This document shows, piece by piece, positions 27,883 through 35,957 of a DNA stretch of 64,000 nt. The position numbers and the translations under genes were made by a program. The stretch comes from JACVRN01 sp036403815 (GTDB lineage: Bacteria; Acidobacteriota; Blastocatellia; Pyrinomonadales; Pyrinomonadaceae): NCBI GenBank assembly GCA_036403815.1, contig DASWQH010000036.1, forward strand, positions 310,001 through 374,000. The letters are read 5' to 3'. How positions within the stretch are numbered: position 1 is the first letter of the stretch; each line of letters starts with the position of its first letter. A model generated the notes under the pieces. The model was given only the letters and a program-made list of their open reading frames with translations, did not search any database and was not told the DNA's origin.

Positions 27883-29308
27883 CTTTTGGTGCGACCGTGA
27901 TGGTGCGAAAGCTGGACATGCGTACAAGGCCGGGGGCTGAGCCTTTGGGTTTGGAGAGGAATTTGCGCTGCGAGTAATGTACAGAGACTTTGGTGTCATT
28001 GCGTGCCTGGCTGAAGTGTGCGGCGAGCTGTGCGGCTTCGATGAGAGTGCGATGCGGAATCTCTGCGCGCGTAGGGTTGCGCACGATGACGTGCGAGCCT
28101 GGATAGTCAGCCGCATGAAGCCATAGATCGTGTGGGCGCGCTACACGAAAAGTTAGATTGTCATTATCGCGCGCCGCTCGCCCGACCAGAATCTCGTAGC
28201 CGTCGGATGAGGTGTAACGACGCGCACCCGTCACTTGCTCCGCCTGCTTCTTCTTCTGATCCTTCCTGCGGTCTTCATACCGTTTTGGCTCGGCAGTGAG
28301 AGCCGCAAGCGCCTCGTGGTCGCGCGCCCGTGTGATGCTCTCAAGCTCTTCTCTTTGAGCTTCGAGCTTCTTCAACTCTTTCTCTATCACTGCAAGCCGC
28401 TCTGCTATCTCTAGACCGGCGCGGCGCGCCTTCGTGTAGCGTGCAAAGCGCCGCGCTGCCTCTTTCTGTAAAGAGATGTTTTCGTCAACCTCCAGTTCGA
28501 CCTGCGGAGCGCCTTCCGTATAGTAATCGGTGACGACAATCCTGCTCCCGTGCCGCTGGGCGGTCGCCAGATTAGCGAGCAGAAGATCGCCTATGCGCTT
28601 ATGCTCTTCAGCATCGCCGTGCGCCGCGAGGTCTCCTTCTAAATGACGCTTGAGCTTAACGCGCTGCGTTATCTCTTTATTGAGACGCGAGCGCTCCGCC
28701 GCGACGCGTGCTTCAAAGGCGCGCTTCGCTTCAAGCTCACGGTAATAATTGTCCGCGGCTTCCGAGAGAGATGGGAACGAGCCGCGCTCCATGACTGTCT
28801 TTGATGTGCGTACACCCGCCTGCGCGGGCGGAATGTAAAGCTCTACAGCCTCCTGCCCTTCGCCACGCAAGTGACGCAGGGTATCAATTATGTAACCGTG
28901 CTCGTTAAGCAGAAGCAGATTGGCGGCGCGACCCGTCAACTGCGCGACGAGCACGCGTTCCAGAATATTTCCAATCGCGTCCCTGCCCCTGAAAGAGAAA
29001 CGCACGATGCGGTCGCCTTCGTCCTTTGTAACAGCAACAAGCTCTGCGCCGCTCAGATGCTTTTTCAGGGCGAGCACAAAAGATGTAGATTGAAGAGACT
29101 GCTTTTCAAGCTCGCGCACGCGTCGCTCTATGAGATAAAGACGCGGGGCAACGCCCGGATCAACGCTGATGAAGAGATAGCGGCCATCCTTTAGACGGAA
29201 ATCAATGGCGAGCGATGTGCGCGAGAGCTGAAACACCTTTCCCATAGAGCGCCCGTTAAGCAGCGGCGCAAGCTCTTCGACAATCGCCTTGATGGTTTCG
29301 TCGTTCAT
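27863..29308 (-). CDS. rqcH: NFACT family protein (RqcH/Rqc2 homologue)
   Basis: Protein of 481 residues. It has an NFACT-N domain with the Asp-Arg pair in DEGDRIVRFSF, a central coiled coil (about 200-345) and a C-terminal NFACT-R domain with DLWLHAADYPGSHVIVR. The bacterial family binds stalled 50S subunits and adds C-terminal alanine tails to nascent chains. Keeping the DR motif suggests it can recruit tRNA. The extreme C terminus is encoded by a cgtaaat repeat and is variable junk rather than domain. ATG start. Confidence 0.88.
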   Translation of the reverse strand: MNDETIKAIVEELAPLLNGRSMGKVFQLSRTSLAIDFRLKDGRYLFISVDPGVAPRLYLIERRVRELEKQSLQSTSFVLALKKHLSGAELVAVTKDEGDRIVRFSFRGRDAIGNILERVLVAQLTGRAANLLLLNEHGYIIDTLRHLRGEGQEAVELYIPPAQAGVRTSKTVMERGSFPSLSEAADNYYRELEAKRAFEARVAAERSRLNKEITQRVKLKRHLEGDLAAHGDAEEHKRIGDLLLANLATAQRHGSRIVVTDYYTEGAPQVELEVDENISLQKEAARRFARYTKARRAGLEIAERLAVIEKELKKLEAQREELESITRARDHEALAALTAEPKRYEDRRKDQKKKQAEQVTGARRYTSSDGYEILVGRAARDNDNLTFRVARPHDLWLHAADYPGSHVIVRNPTRAEIPHRTLIEAAQLAAHFSQARNDTKVSVHYSQRKFLSKPKGSAPGLVRMSSFRTITVAPKAVNRES

Positions 29309-29317
29309 AAAATAGCC

Positions 29318-29345
29318 GTCAGCAGTCAGCTATCAGCGGTCAGCT
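29318..29345. repeat. cagtcagctatcagc-word repeat, single arm
   Basis: Tandem variants of the word gtcagc(t/c)atcagc lie immediately upstream of the NFACT gene start. No complementary arm is seen, so it is a half element of the same general style. Confidence 0.5.
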
Positions 29346-29408
29346 TTAGAGTGCCGGAAAATGTTCAGTACACATTAAAGCTAACAGACTTTCGATGGCT
29401 GAACAAAA

Positions 29409-29437
29409 AGGCTCTGCTTCATGTCGAAGCAGAGCCT
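29409..29437 (-). terminator. Rho-independent terminator of the RDD gene
   Basis: Perfect 12 bp stem aggctctgcttc/gaagcagagcct with a 5 nt loop. On the minus strand it is followed by a T run, placing it 28 bp after the RDD-protein stop. A T run on the plus strand makes it potentially bidirectional. Confidence 0.85.
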
Positions 29438-29464
29438 ACACTTTTTTCGCTAGACCCTTTCAGG

Positions 29465-30616
29465 CTATTCCTGCACCACCGCCGTCCCGGAGACATGGTC
29501 GTGTGCGGTGCGCCCTTCGGCGTCGAAGAGCGCGTAGAGTATTCCCAGCCCGAAGGCTGCGAGCGAGATCATATAAAGAAGCGCGCGCGCAATCGACTGT
29601 TTAGTTGTAGGCTGCAAGCCCGTGTCCGCATCGACCGCTCGCAAAGAGAGCAGCGACATGCCCCAAGTGCGCCCGGCCAGCGCGGTCGAAGCCGTCAGGT
29701 AAAGGAACATCACGACCAGTACAATCGCGCCCATGGAACCGGCCACGCGCAGGTCTGACCAGTTGCCGTTGGTTAATTCGATGACGGCGGCAAACGGCGA
29801 CGAGGCAAAGGCTACGACTAGGAAATCTATCGCGCAGGCTGTCAGCCGCGCTACTACAGGCGCGCGGTCGTCATACACATCTTCATATGTGCTCTCCGTA
29901 GAAGCTTCCGTCTCAAGCGGTGCAATCGTCGCATCGCCTACCATCACCTCTACACTTCGCTCCGGCTCCGGTTTGACGATTGGTTCTTCTTTGACCGGCG
30001 CGGGGACGACAACCAGCGTGCGCTCGCGCGCAGCTTCGGCTGGCTTAGTTGCAGTGGCCTGCCCCGTCTGCGGAAGCGGCTCAAGCAGCCCCGGACTAAT
30101 CTCTTCCTGATAGTGCTCTTCGGCCACACGCGCAACTGCCGCTCCGCCGCGCGAGCGCGACACAGGCGGCATCTGCGATTGGCGAGCGCGCTCGATTCTA
30201 CGCAGAGCCGCCACCACAATCGGGTTCAACTCGGGCGCGGGCTGTGGGGGGACAAGACCGAGCGGCGGAGCGTTTGCCTCTATGACTGCGGGCGTCGCAA
30301 GCGGTGCGGTAACAGTTTCCTCGACATCGCGCGCAGCTTCGCGCGCACGCCGCTCCTGAATCTCGCGCACGCGCTCGCTCAACTGCTTGCGCCACTGCGG
30401 CATGGAGCGCGACCCCGGAAACTCTATCAACGTAGAGACGCTGGCCGTCGTCGTTTCGGTATGCGCTGCCTCAACCGTAGTGGCTGGCGCTGCCCCTTCG
30501 GGGGAAGCAGATAGTTCCGGCTTAAGGTCGGTTGCGGGAAGCGATGCTGGCGTTTTGCACCGTGGGCACAGGTCAAGCCCGTTTGAATATACGGCGCGAC
30601 ACGCGGGACACTGCAT
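29465..30616 (-). CDS. Zinc-ribbon RDD-family membrane protein
   Basis: Protein of 383 residues. The N terminus is a zinc ribbon (MQCPACRAVY, then LCPRCKTPA). A long low-complexity Pro/Ala/Glu-rich cytoplasmic linker (about 30-235) follows. The C terminus is an RDD domain with about three helices (VARLTACAIDFLVVAFAS and RTWGMSLLSLRAVDADTG), which carries the conserved Arg and Asp residues. RDD proteins are small integral membrane proteins of mostly unknown, sometimes ion-related, function. ATG start; a dedicated terminator follows. Confidence 0.85.
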   Translation of the reverse strand: MQCPACRAVYSNGLDLCPRCKTPASLPATDLKPELSASPEGAAPATTVEAAHTETTTASVSTLIEFPGSRSMPQWRKQLSERVREIQERRAREAARDVEETVTAPLATPAVIEANAPPLGLVPPQPAPELNPIVVAALRRIERARQSQMPPVSRSRGGAAVARVAEEHYQEEISPGLLEPLPQTGQATATKPAEAARERTLVVVPAPVKEEPIVKPEPERSVEVMVGDATIAPLETEASTESTYEDVYDDRAPVVARLTACAIDFLVVAFASSPFAAVIELTNGNWSDLRVAGSMGAIVLVVMFLYLTASTALAGRTWGMSLLSLRAVDADTGLQPTTKQSIARALLYMISLAAFGLGILYALFDAEGRTAHDHVSGTAVVQE

Positions 30617-30812
30617 AACGAAGGGGCCTCCGTTTCGGAAAAAGCTGCAACAAGAGTTAAGTCAATTGGGCGATGGGTTCGAGTGTACTATAAACCCCCT
30701 GCCCTTCTGTGGGGTCGGCGCGGATACTATCATGCACTACTTTAAGTCGTCAACCAGAAAATATACTATCTACTGTATTTGAACATCGTCAGCACACAAG
30801 ATAAAGGAAATG

Positions 30813-30892
30813 AAAAAGGAAAAATTAAAAAGGCAAAAGTGAAGAGGAGCTTTTCTCATCTTTGCCTTTTGCCTTTTTAATTTTTCCTTTTT
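30813..30892. repeat. aaaaggcaaaag/aaaaattaaaaagg long inverted repeat, copy 1
   Basis: A 27 bp arm (30813-30839) is exactly complemented at 30866-30892. The right arm abuts the stop codon of the DUF2203 gene, so the minus-strand transcript of that gene would end in a perfect A/T-rich hairpin. A relative lies at 48922-49042 and a half copy just upstream of cysK (about 35880-35913). Confidence 0.85.
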
Positions 30893-31268
30893 AGAGCGGT
30901 TGTCGTCCGGCGAAGCCTGCGTCTACGTCATGCCACCATTGCAATTCGTTGCCTTCGCCGAGTTGCCAGCAGAGCAGCACGACCCGACCGTCGCGCAGAG
31001 AGGGAAAGTCTATGAGGCCGCGCGCGTAGTCTTTCATTTGAACGCCGAGGGCTTCCAGCTCGCCCGCTCGGTCGGCCAGCTTGACCAGGATAGCAACATA
31101 GTTTGGCCCGCCGGGCATACCGCCCCCGCCCTGTTCCGCGCCCTCTGCGGCGTATCTTGCAGCCGTTTGAAAGGAGAGCAGGCGGTTATGCTGGCGCTGT
31201 ATAGACTCAACAATACGCCGCACGCTGGGGAGCAGAGCATTCGCCTCTTCCACGCTGAAGATTTTCAT
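30891..31268 (-). CDS. DUF2203 family protein
   Basis: Small cytoplasmic protein of 125 residues. The start MKIFSVEEANALLPSVRRI is the family hallmark and sets the start at 31268. The C terminus ends DGRVVLLCWQLGEGNELQWW, then HDVDAGFAGRQPL. The function of the family is unknown. An upstream in-frame extension covers repeat DNA and is unlikely to be translated. Confidence 0.85.
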   Translation of the reverse strand: MKIFSVEEANALLPSVRRIVESIQRQHNRLLSFQTAARYAAEGAEQGGGGMPGGPNYVAILVKLADRAGELEALGVQMKDYARGLIDFPSLRDGRVVLLCWQLGEGNELQWWHDVDAGFAGRQPL

Positions 31269-31284
31269 AAAGCGGGTGATTGGT

Positions 31285-31348
31285 ATCGGGTGTCGGGTGC
31301 CGGTAAAAGAAAGAACTGAAACCCGACACCTGACACCCGACACCTGCT
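31285..31348. repeat. cgggtgtcggg-word hairpin, copy 1
   Basis: Tandem cgggtgtcgggtgccgg words, a loop with taaaagaaag, then acccgacacctgacacccgacacctg. It separates the DUF2203 gene from the NYN gene, and the NYN stop lies at its edge. Related copy: 35171-35267. Confidence 0.75.
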
Positions 31349-31350
31349 TT

Positions 31351-32100
31351 TCAGTGATCGTCTGTGATGCGAATTAAATCGGCGGCAGACTCGAAGACCT
31401 CGGCCTCTTCGTCAAGGTCGGATTCGATGACGACGCGGGTAACTGAGGCTGAAGTATAGCTTTCACCGCCGCCGTCCGATTCAACGGGAGAGTCCACGCC
31501 GTTTTGCATGAAGACATTGTGGCTGGTCACTTCATGCAGGTCGCGCTCGTCATAGCGCACGCCGTGCGAGACTTCTTTCCTCACCTTGTCTGCGATGTCG
31601 CCGAGGTCTATGAAGAAGTCTGCCACGTCAATCAATTTCGGAGCGGTGTTCGAGCGAAAGCCCGCGACCTCCACGCGACAGCCTTTGTAGGCGACGGCGT
31701 TGACGGCATAAACGAAATCCTCGTCGCCCGAAACCAGCACCGCCGTGTCATAGCGCCCCGCCAGAGAGAGCATGTCCACGGCTATCTCTACGTCAAGATT
31801 AGCCTTGCGCGTGCCGTCATAGAATGTCTTCAGCTCTTTCTGTATGACGCGAAAGCCGTTGCGGCGCATCCAGAGCAGAAAGCCTTGCTGGCGTTCTGCG
31901 CCTACGTCAACGCCCGTGTAAAAGAATGCCCTGAGCAGGCGACCATCGCCGAGCAGCACACGCAGCAGCTTGTTGTAATCAATGTCTATGTTGTGAAAGC
32001 GTGCAGCGTGAAAAAGATTGTTTCCGTCAATAAAAACTGCGACTCGACCGCGATGTCCGAACTGCCAGGAAATATTATTCGTCGGATCGAAATTATTCAT
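31351..32100 (-). CDS. NYN (LabA-like PIN) domain protein
   Basis: Protein of 249 residues with the NYN nuclease core. Acidic metal-site candidates lie in VAVFIDGNNLFHAA, DVEIAVDMLSLAGRYD and VLVSGDEDFVYAV. This is the LabA/YaiI-type PIN-fold group of presumed RNases. A C-terminal acidic tail of about 80 residues has no recognised domain. ATG start. No antitoxin-like neighbour is present, so a housekeeping RNA-processing role is more likely than a toxin role; this is inference. Confidence 0.85.
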   Translation of the reverse strand: MNNFDPTNNISWQFGHRGRVAVFIDGNNLFHAARFHNIDIDYNKLLRVLLGDGRLLRAFFYTGVDVGAERQQGFLLWMRRNGFRVIQKELKTFYDGTRKANLDVEIAVDMLSLAGRYDTAVLVSGDEDFVYAVNAVAYKGCRVEVAGFRSNTAPKLIDVADFFIDLGDIADKVRKEVSHGVRYDERDLHEVTSHNVFMQNGVDSPVESDGGGESYTSASVTRVVIESDLDEEAEVFESAADLIRITDDH

Positions 32101-32186
32101 GCCTTAAGGTTGCTCCATAAGTTTTTAAATATCTACAGGCTAGAATGCGGCTTTGCGCCGCTCAAGGTCAAGTGAAAAGAGGCGAC

Positions 32187-33113
32187 TCAGTCTCGTTCTG
32201 CGGCTGTGTTCTCTGTAGTAGCGGCGATGATCTCGTTTGTAATGGCATCAAGATAAATAGTGCGAACAGGTGCGCCCTCAATCGTAATCTCCCACGCCAG
32301 ATGCAGCTCAAGCGCAGGCGGTGAAGTCTCTCTGAGCAGCGGGTAGGCGACAAACTGCCTGGGAGTGATGCGGTTCTGAGCTGTCACTGTATAAGTGCTG
32401 GCACGCCCGCTCGCATCCGTGTAAGTAAGGGTGCGCCCCACCATGCTTTTGATGACAAGCTCGGGCGTCGCCAGCTCCGACCGAGGATTAATTCCCGCGC
32501 CCGACGCGCGCAGACGCTCGCGCAGCCGCTCTATCTCAGGAATGGCCGTGCTGGTTACATTCAGTATGCGACGGTCTGTAGCGAAAGAAATCTCAACGAC
32601 GCCGAAGCCGTTGCGGAAGGGGTAACGAAAGGGGCGCTGTTCGTAGCGTGCGCGCTTTGTGCCGTCCGCCGCATCAATGCGCTGGACAAGCGAAAGCTGT
32701 TGCGGTTCTATGCCGAGCAGCTCGTAGTTATTATTGATGAATCTGCGTAGACTCTCGCGCGTCTCCTCTTCGGTCATGGGCACGCTTTCGCCCACCTTTG
32801 GAAGATAGAGAGGCGAGGGAAGCTGCGGAATGCCCGCTATAGTCGCCGTCACAGGATGAAGCTCAGGCTCCGGCGCATTTGTGATGCCTTGCTCGTGCAT
32901 GAGCTTAGTCCATGCAACGAGCGCTACCTGCCGCCTGTCTCCCTGTTCGTCTGTCAGCAGAACCGGATACGAAGGCGCATTCGGATTAGGCCCGCCCGGA
33001 TTGGGCGGGGTCGAGGCGGCGCAAGCGCACGCGAAAGAGACCAGAGCCGCGATGAGCGCTATTACAAACGGTCGCCGTAGGCGCGCAGCCTTTTGAATGA
33101 AGTTGCTAGTCAT
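32187..33113 (-). CDS. Exported (probable lipoprotein) protein with propeptide-like domains
   Basis: Protein of 308 residues. The N-terminal hydrophobic segment VIALIAALVSFACACAAS ends in cysteines compatible with lipoprotein processing. The middle part (EETRESLRRFINNNYELLGI) resembles the FTP inhibitor domain. The C-terminal part (LELHLAWEITIEGAPVRTI, then YLDAITNEII) resembles the PepSY propeptide of thermolysin-type proteases, but no protease domain follows. It may chaperone or inhibit a separate peptidase, which is speculative. ATG start. Confidence 0.7.
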   Translation of the reverse strand: MTSNFIQKAARLRRPFVIALIAALVSFACACAASTPPNPGGPNPNAPSYPVLLTDEQGDRRQVALVAWTKLMHEQGITNAPEPELHPVTATIAGIPQLPSPLYLPKVGESVPMTEEETRESLRRFINNNYELLGIEPQQLSLVQRIDAADGTKRARYEQRPFRYPFRNGFGVVEISFATDRRILNVTSTAIPEIERLRERLRASGAGINPRSELATPELVIKSMVGRTLTYTDASGRASTYTVTAQNRITPRQFVAYPLLRETSPPALELHLAWEITIEGAPVRTIYLDAITNEIIAATTENTAAERD

Positions 33114-33230
33114 TTTTTTGAATTTGCGCCTGTGATTATACCGGAAGACGCTCGATGTTCAATGATTATTAGATTGCAACGCATGTAGCGTCGTATAATC
33201 TCCCGGCAGGGAATTAAGAAAGAGAGACCC

Positions 33231-34277
33231 TTGACGGAAGATTACGAAAAATTTCTGCCTGAAATTGACGACGCCGGGCGGCCAGAGGAGCCGCAGGCGC
33301 GTCCCTTCTCTCCTGAAGAGATGGTGACGTGCGAAGAGTGCCTGCGTGCGAATCCGCCTACGCGGCTCAACTGCTTCTATTGTGGCGCAAAACTTCCTTT
33401 GTCGGAAGCGGCGGCCAAGCTGCGCAGGCCAAGTCTTCGACAACCGGAGAAATGGGAAGAGGGCTACAACGTAGTCCTTTATGAGCAGGCGACCGTGACG
33501 GAAGAACTGTTGAAGGAGGTGGTAAGCCTTCTTCAGCTCGAAAGAGAAGAGGCCAGGCGAATCTTAGAAGCCGCAGAGCCTTTGCCGCTTGCGCATATTC
33601 ATTCATCCGAGGAAGCGCGTCTGGTTCAGGATAGACTGCGCGCCATAGGGCTGGGCGTGCTGGTCGCTTCCGACAGCGATTTGATGATAAAGGATGAGAA
33701 TCGGAAACGTGCGCGTGCTTTCGATTTGACGGACGATGCGATTGCGGCGTATGGGGTGGGAAGCAGGGAAGTCTGGCGCGCTGAGTGGTCTGACATTTTG
33801 TTATTGGTCACGGGACGGCTCGTGGTGCGCCGTGTTGAGTTGGAGGAGCGGCGCAAAGGCAAGGCAAGCGAGATGGTTGAAGCCAGAGAGACGGCGGCAG
33901 ACGTGCTGCTGCTTGATCTCTACACGAGGCATGCGGACGGCGGCTGGCGCGTAACTTCCGACAGCTTCGATTTCTCCTGCCTTGGAAACAGGAAGGGACT
34001 TATAGCCGCGCAGAACTTTGCGACTCTGGTAAAGGTCTTGCGAGAGCGCGCGCCGCAGATGATTGTAGATGATTCTTACGGACGCTTGCGACAGGCGCTC
34101 GCGCCCGTCTGGCCTTCGGAAGAGCGCACGGAGTCGCGCGGGCTTCGGCGCGAGCGACCGGGACGCTTCAACGTAGAGGCGCTCATGACGACCGACAACG
34201 AGATGCAGTTTACGCGCTACTCTCGCCTGCGCCATTTCCTCAAGCTGCGAGAAGCGCTGGCCGTAGACTCGGAATGA
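33231..34277 (+). CDS. Zinc-ribbon protein of unknown function
   Basis: Protein of 348 residues starting at a TTG with AGAAAGAGAG upstream. An N-terminal zinc ribbon (VTCEECLRANPPTRLNCFYC) precedes a region that looks like a signal-transducing or PB1-like fold (residues 80-140) and a C-terminal part with alternating beta-strands (WSDILLLVTGRLVVRRVEL). I recognise no named family beyond the ribbon. It overlaps rlmB by four bases (ATGA), so the two genes are co-translated. Confidence 0.75.
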   Translation: MTEDYEKFLPEIDDAGRPEEPQARPFSPEEMVTCEECLRANPPTRLNCFYCGAKLPLSEAAAKLRRPSLRQPEKWEEGYNVVLYEQATVTEELLKEVVSLLQLEREEARRILEAAEPLPLAHIHSSEEARLVQDRLRAIGLGVLVASDSDLMIKDENRKRARAFDLTDDAIAAYGVGSREVWRAEWSDILLLVTGRLVVRRVELEERRKGKASEMVEARETAADVLLLDLYTRHADGGWRVTSDSFDFSCLGNRKGLIAAQNFATLVKVLRERAPQMIVDDSYGRLRQALAPVWPSEERTESRGLRRERPGRFNVEALMTTDNEMQFTRYSRLRHFLKLREALAVDSE

Positions 34278-35191
34278 AGAGGCCGGAGCAGATGAGACAT
34301 AAGGGCGGGCACGCGTCATTCGATAAACGGCGCGAGCCTGTGGGAAAGCGCGAACGAGCGCCGCAGCGCGGGTTTAATGAAGAAGAACGCTCATGGGCGA
34401 AAATCTACGGCGTTGCGCCCGTGCTCGAAGCCCTGCGCGCACGCGAGCGCCCCATAGAGCAGATAACAATCGCAGAGGGCGCGCAGCACTTTCGCCTGCG
34501 CGAGCTGTTAAGTATAGCCAGAGAACAAAATGTCCCGGTGCGTCACGCGCCGCGCGTGGAGCTTCAACGCATCGCGGGCGAGGACGCGAATCATCAGGGC
34601 GTCATTGCCATCATAGCAGCCGCGCGTTATGCAGATAAGGATGAATTAATAGAAGCGCTCGCCGCGCGCATAGGAACAGATGAGCCGCCGCTGGCGGTCA
34701 TCCTCGACGGAGTGGAAGACCCGCGTAATCTGGGAGCAATCCTGCGCACGGTCGAGTGCGTCGGCGCTCACGGCGTCTTCATACCGAAGCGCCGCGCCGT
34801 CGGTCTGACGGAGACGGTAGCGAAGGCCGCCGCAGGAGCTTTAGAGCGCGTTGCAGTAGCACGCGTGCAGAATCTAGTGCGGCTGATGGAAGAGTTGAAA
34901 GAACGGAACATCTGGACTGTAGGAACGAGCGCGGATGCGTCTATGGATTACACGGAGTGGGATTGGACTGTCCCTTCGGCGCTACTGTTCGGCGGCGAAG
35001 GCGCTGGGCTTCACAGGCTGGTGCGTGAGCGCTGCGATGCGCTGGTTCGCATCCCCGTGCGCGGCCACATCACGTCGCTCAACGTTTCGGTCGCAGCAGG
35101 CGTAGTGCTGTATGAAGCGCTCAGGCAGAGAACAATCAAGGATCCATCTGCGTATAAAGAGCTTGACAAACAGGTGCCGGGTACAGGGTGA
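34274..35191 (+). CDS. rlmB: TrmH/RlmB-type 23S rRNA 2'-O-ribose methyltransferase
   Basis: SPOUT methyltransferase of 305 residues. It has an N-terminal substrate-binding domain beginning IYGVAPVLEALRARERPIEQ. The SpoU catalytic domain holds LDGVEDPRNLGAILRTVE (with the motif 1 Asn and Arg), LLFGGEGAGL and RIPVRGHITSLNVSVA, all motifs of the knot. RlmB methylates G2251 of E. coli 23S rRNA; target assignment here is by similarity. The last residues (QVPGTG) and the stop are encoded by a repeat. The start overlaps the preceding zinc-ribbon gene. Confidence 0.92.
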   Translation: MKRPEQMRHKGGHASFDKRREPVGKRERAPQRGFNEEERSWAKIYGVAPVLEALRARERPIEQITIAEGAQHFRLRELLSIAREQNVPVRHAPRVELQRIAGEDANHQGVIAIIAAARYADKDELIEALAARIGTDEPPLAVILDGVEDPRNLGAILRTVECVGAHGVFIPKRRAVGLTETVAKAAAGALERVAVARVQNLVRLMEELKERNIWTVGTSADASMDYTEWDWTVPSALLFGGEGAGLHRLVRERCDALVRIPVRGHITSLNVSVAAGVVLYEALRQRTIKDPSAYKELDKQVPGTG

Positions 35192-35267
35192 CAGGTGCCG
35201 GTAAAAGAAAAAAGTCAATTACCTGTTCTTCTTTCACCGTCACCCGTCAACTGAAACCCGACACCCG
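35171..35267. repeat. caggtgccggg/cgggtgtcggg-word hairpin, copy 2
   Basis: Left words caggtgccgggtacagggtg overlap the 3' end of rlmB and give its last residues and TGA. Right words ccgtcacccgtcaactgaa, then acccgacacccg, sit just before the AAGGAGG of the next gene. Confidence 0.75.
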
Positions 35268-35281
35268 TTAAGGAGGACATT

Positions 35282-35800
35282 ATGTTTTGTCCGAAATGCG
35301 CAACGCAGAACATGGACAATGCACACTTCTGTCGCGCGTGCGGCTTAGACATCAGCCTTGTGCCCGGCGCTCTGGCGCGCGTTGTACATCAAGCTCCCGT
35401 GGTCGCAGATGACGTTGAGGCGGAGGAAACTAAATCCAGGCGGCGCAGGCGCAAAAAACCGGCGACCTACGAAAAGGCTTTCGAGAATCTGGGCGTAGGC
35501 ATTGCCTTTCTGATTATCAGTGTAGCCGTCGCGCTTTTTGTTCCTTCCGGCAGGTTCTGGTGGTTCTGGATGCTGATACCCGGTTTCGCCTGTCTGGGCG
35601 AAGGCATAGGGCAGCTCATACGTCTGAGGCGAGAGCTTCCGCCCGACTCTACACTTCTTACACCTGCGGAGCTTTCGTCGCCGCGCACCGCAGGCGACCT
35701 GCCGCCGCGAAGCACTTCCGAGATAATGGCTCCGCCGCCCAGCGTGACAGAAGGCACAACCAGACACCTCGGCGCGGAAGCACCGAATAAAAACGCGTGA
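35282..35800 (+). CDS. Zinc-ribbon membrane protein
   Basis: Protein of 172 residues with an N-terminal zinc ribbon (MFCPKCATQNMDNAHFCRAC). A basic stretch (SRRRRRKKPATYEKAF) precedes a single membrane hairpin of two helices (VGIAFLIISVAVALFV and FWWFWMLIPGFACLGEG), and a Pro/Thr/Ser-rich tail follows. A strong AAGGAGG precedes the ATG. Function unknown; such ribbon-plus-membrane proteins are common and poorly defined. The TGA stop is the first word of a repeat. Confidence 0.82.
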   Translation: MFCPKCATQNMDNAHFCRACGLDISLVPGALARVVHQAPVVADDVEAEETKSRRRRRKKPATYEKAFENLGVGIAFLIISVAVALFVPSGRFWWFWMLIPGFACLGEGIGQLIRLRRELPPDSTLLTPAELSSPRTAGDLPPRSTSEIMAPPPSVTEGTTRHLGAEAPNKNA

Positions 35801-35877
35801 ATCGTAAATCGTAAATCGTAAATAGAGAAAAGCCGTTTTCTTCTATTCACGATTTACGATTTACGATTCACGGCTTT
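35796..35877. repeat. cgtaaat-word hairpin, copy 2
   Basis: A 30 bp arm of tandem cgtgaatcgtaaat words (35796-35825) is exactly complemented at 35843-35872. The stop codon of the preceding gene is the TGA of the first word. Confidence 0.88.
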
Positions 35878-35957
35878 TCTTCCCTTTGCCTTTTTACTTT
35901 TGCCTTTGTATAGTCTCTTCAAATAATCAGTGCAGCTTTTATCGGAAGGAGTCCCCT

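Noticed and set aside
31351..32100. NYN protein as a toxin of a toxin-antitoxin pair
   Set aside because: No small antitoxin-like gene is adjacent; the neighbour is a DUF2203 gene separated by a repeat.
27814..35877. Tandem word repeats as a CRISPR array or iterons of an origin
   Set aside because: Words are adjacent without spacers, appear as inverted arms, and no cas or replication initiator gene is nearby.
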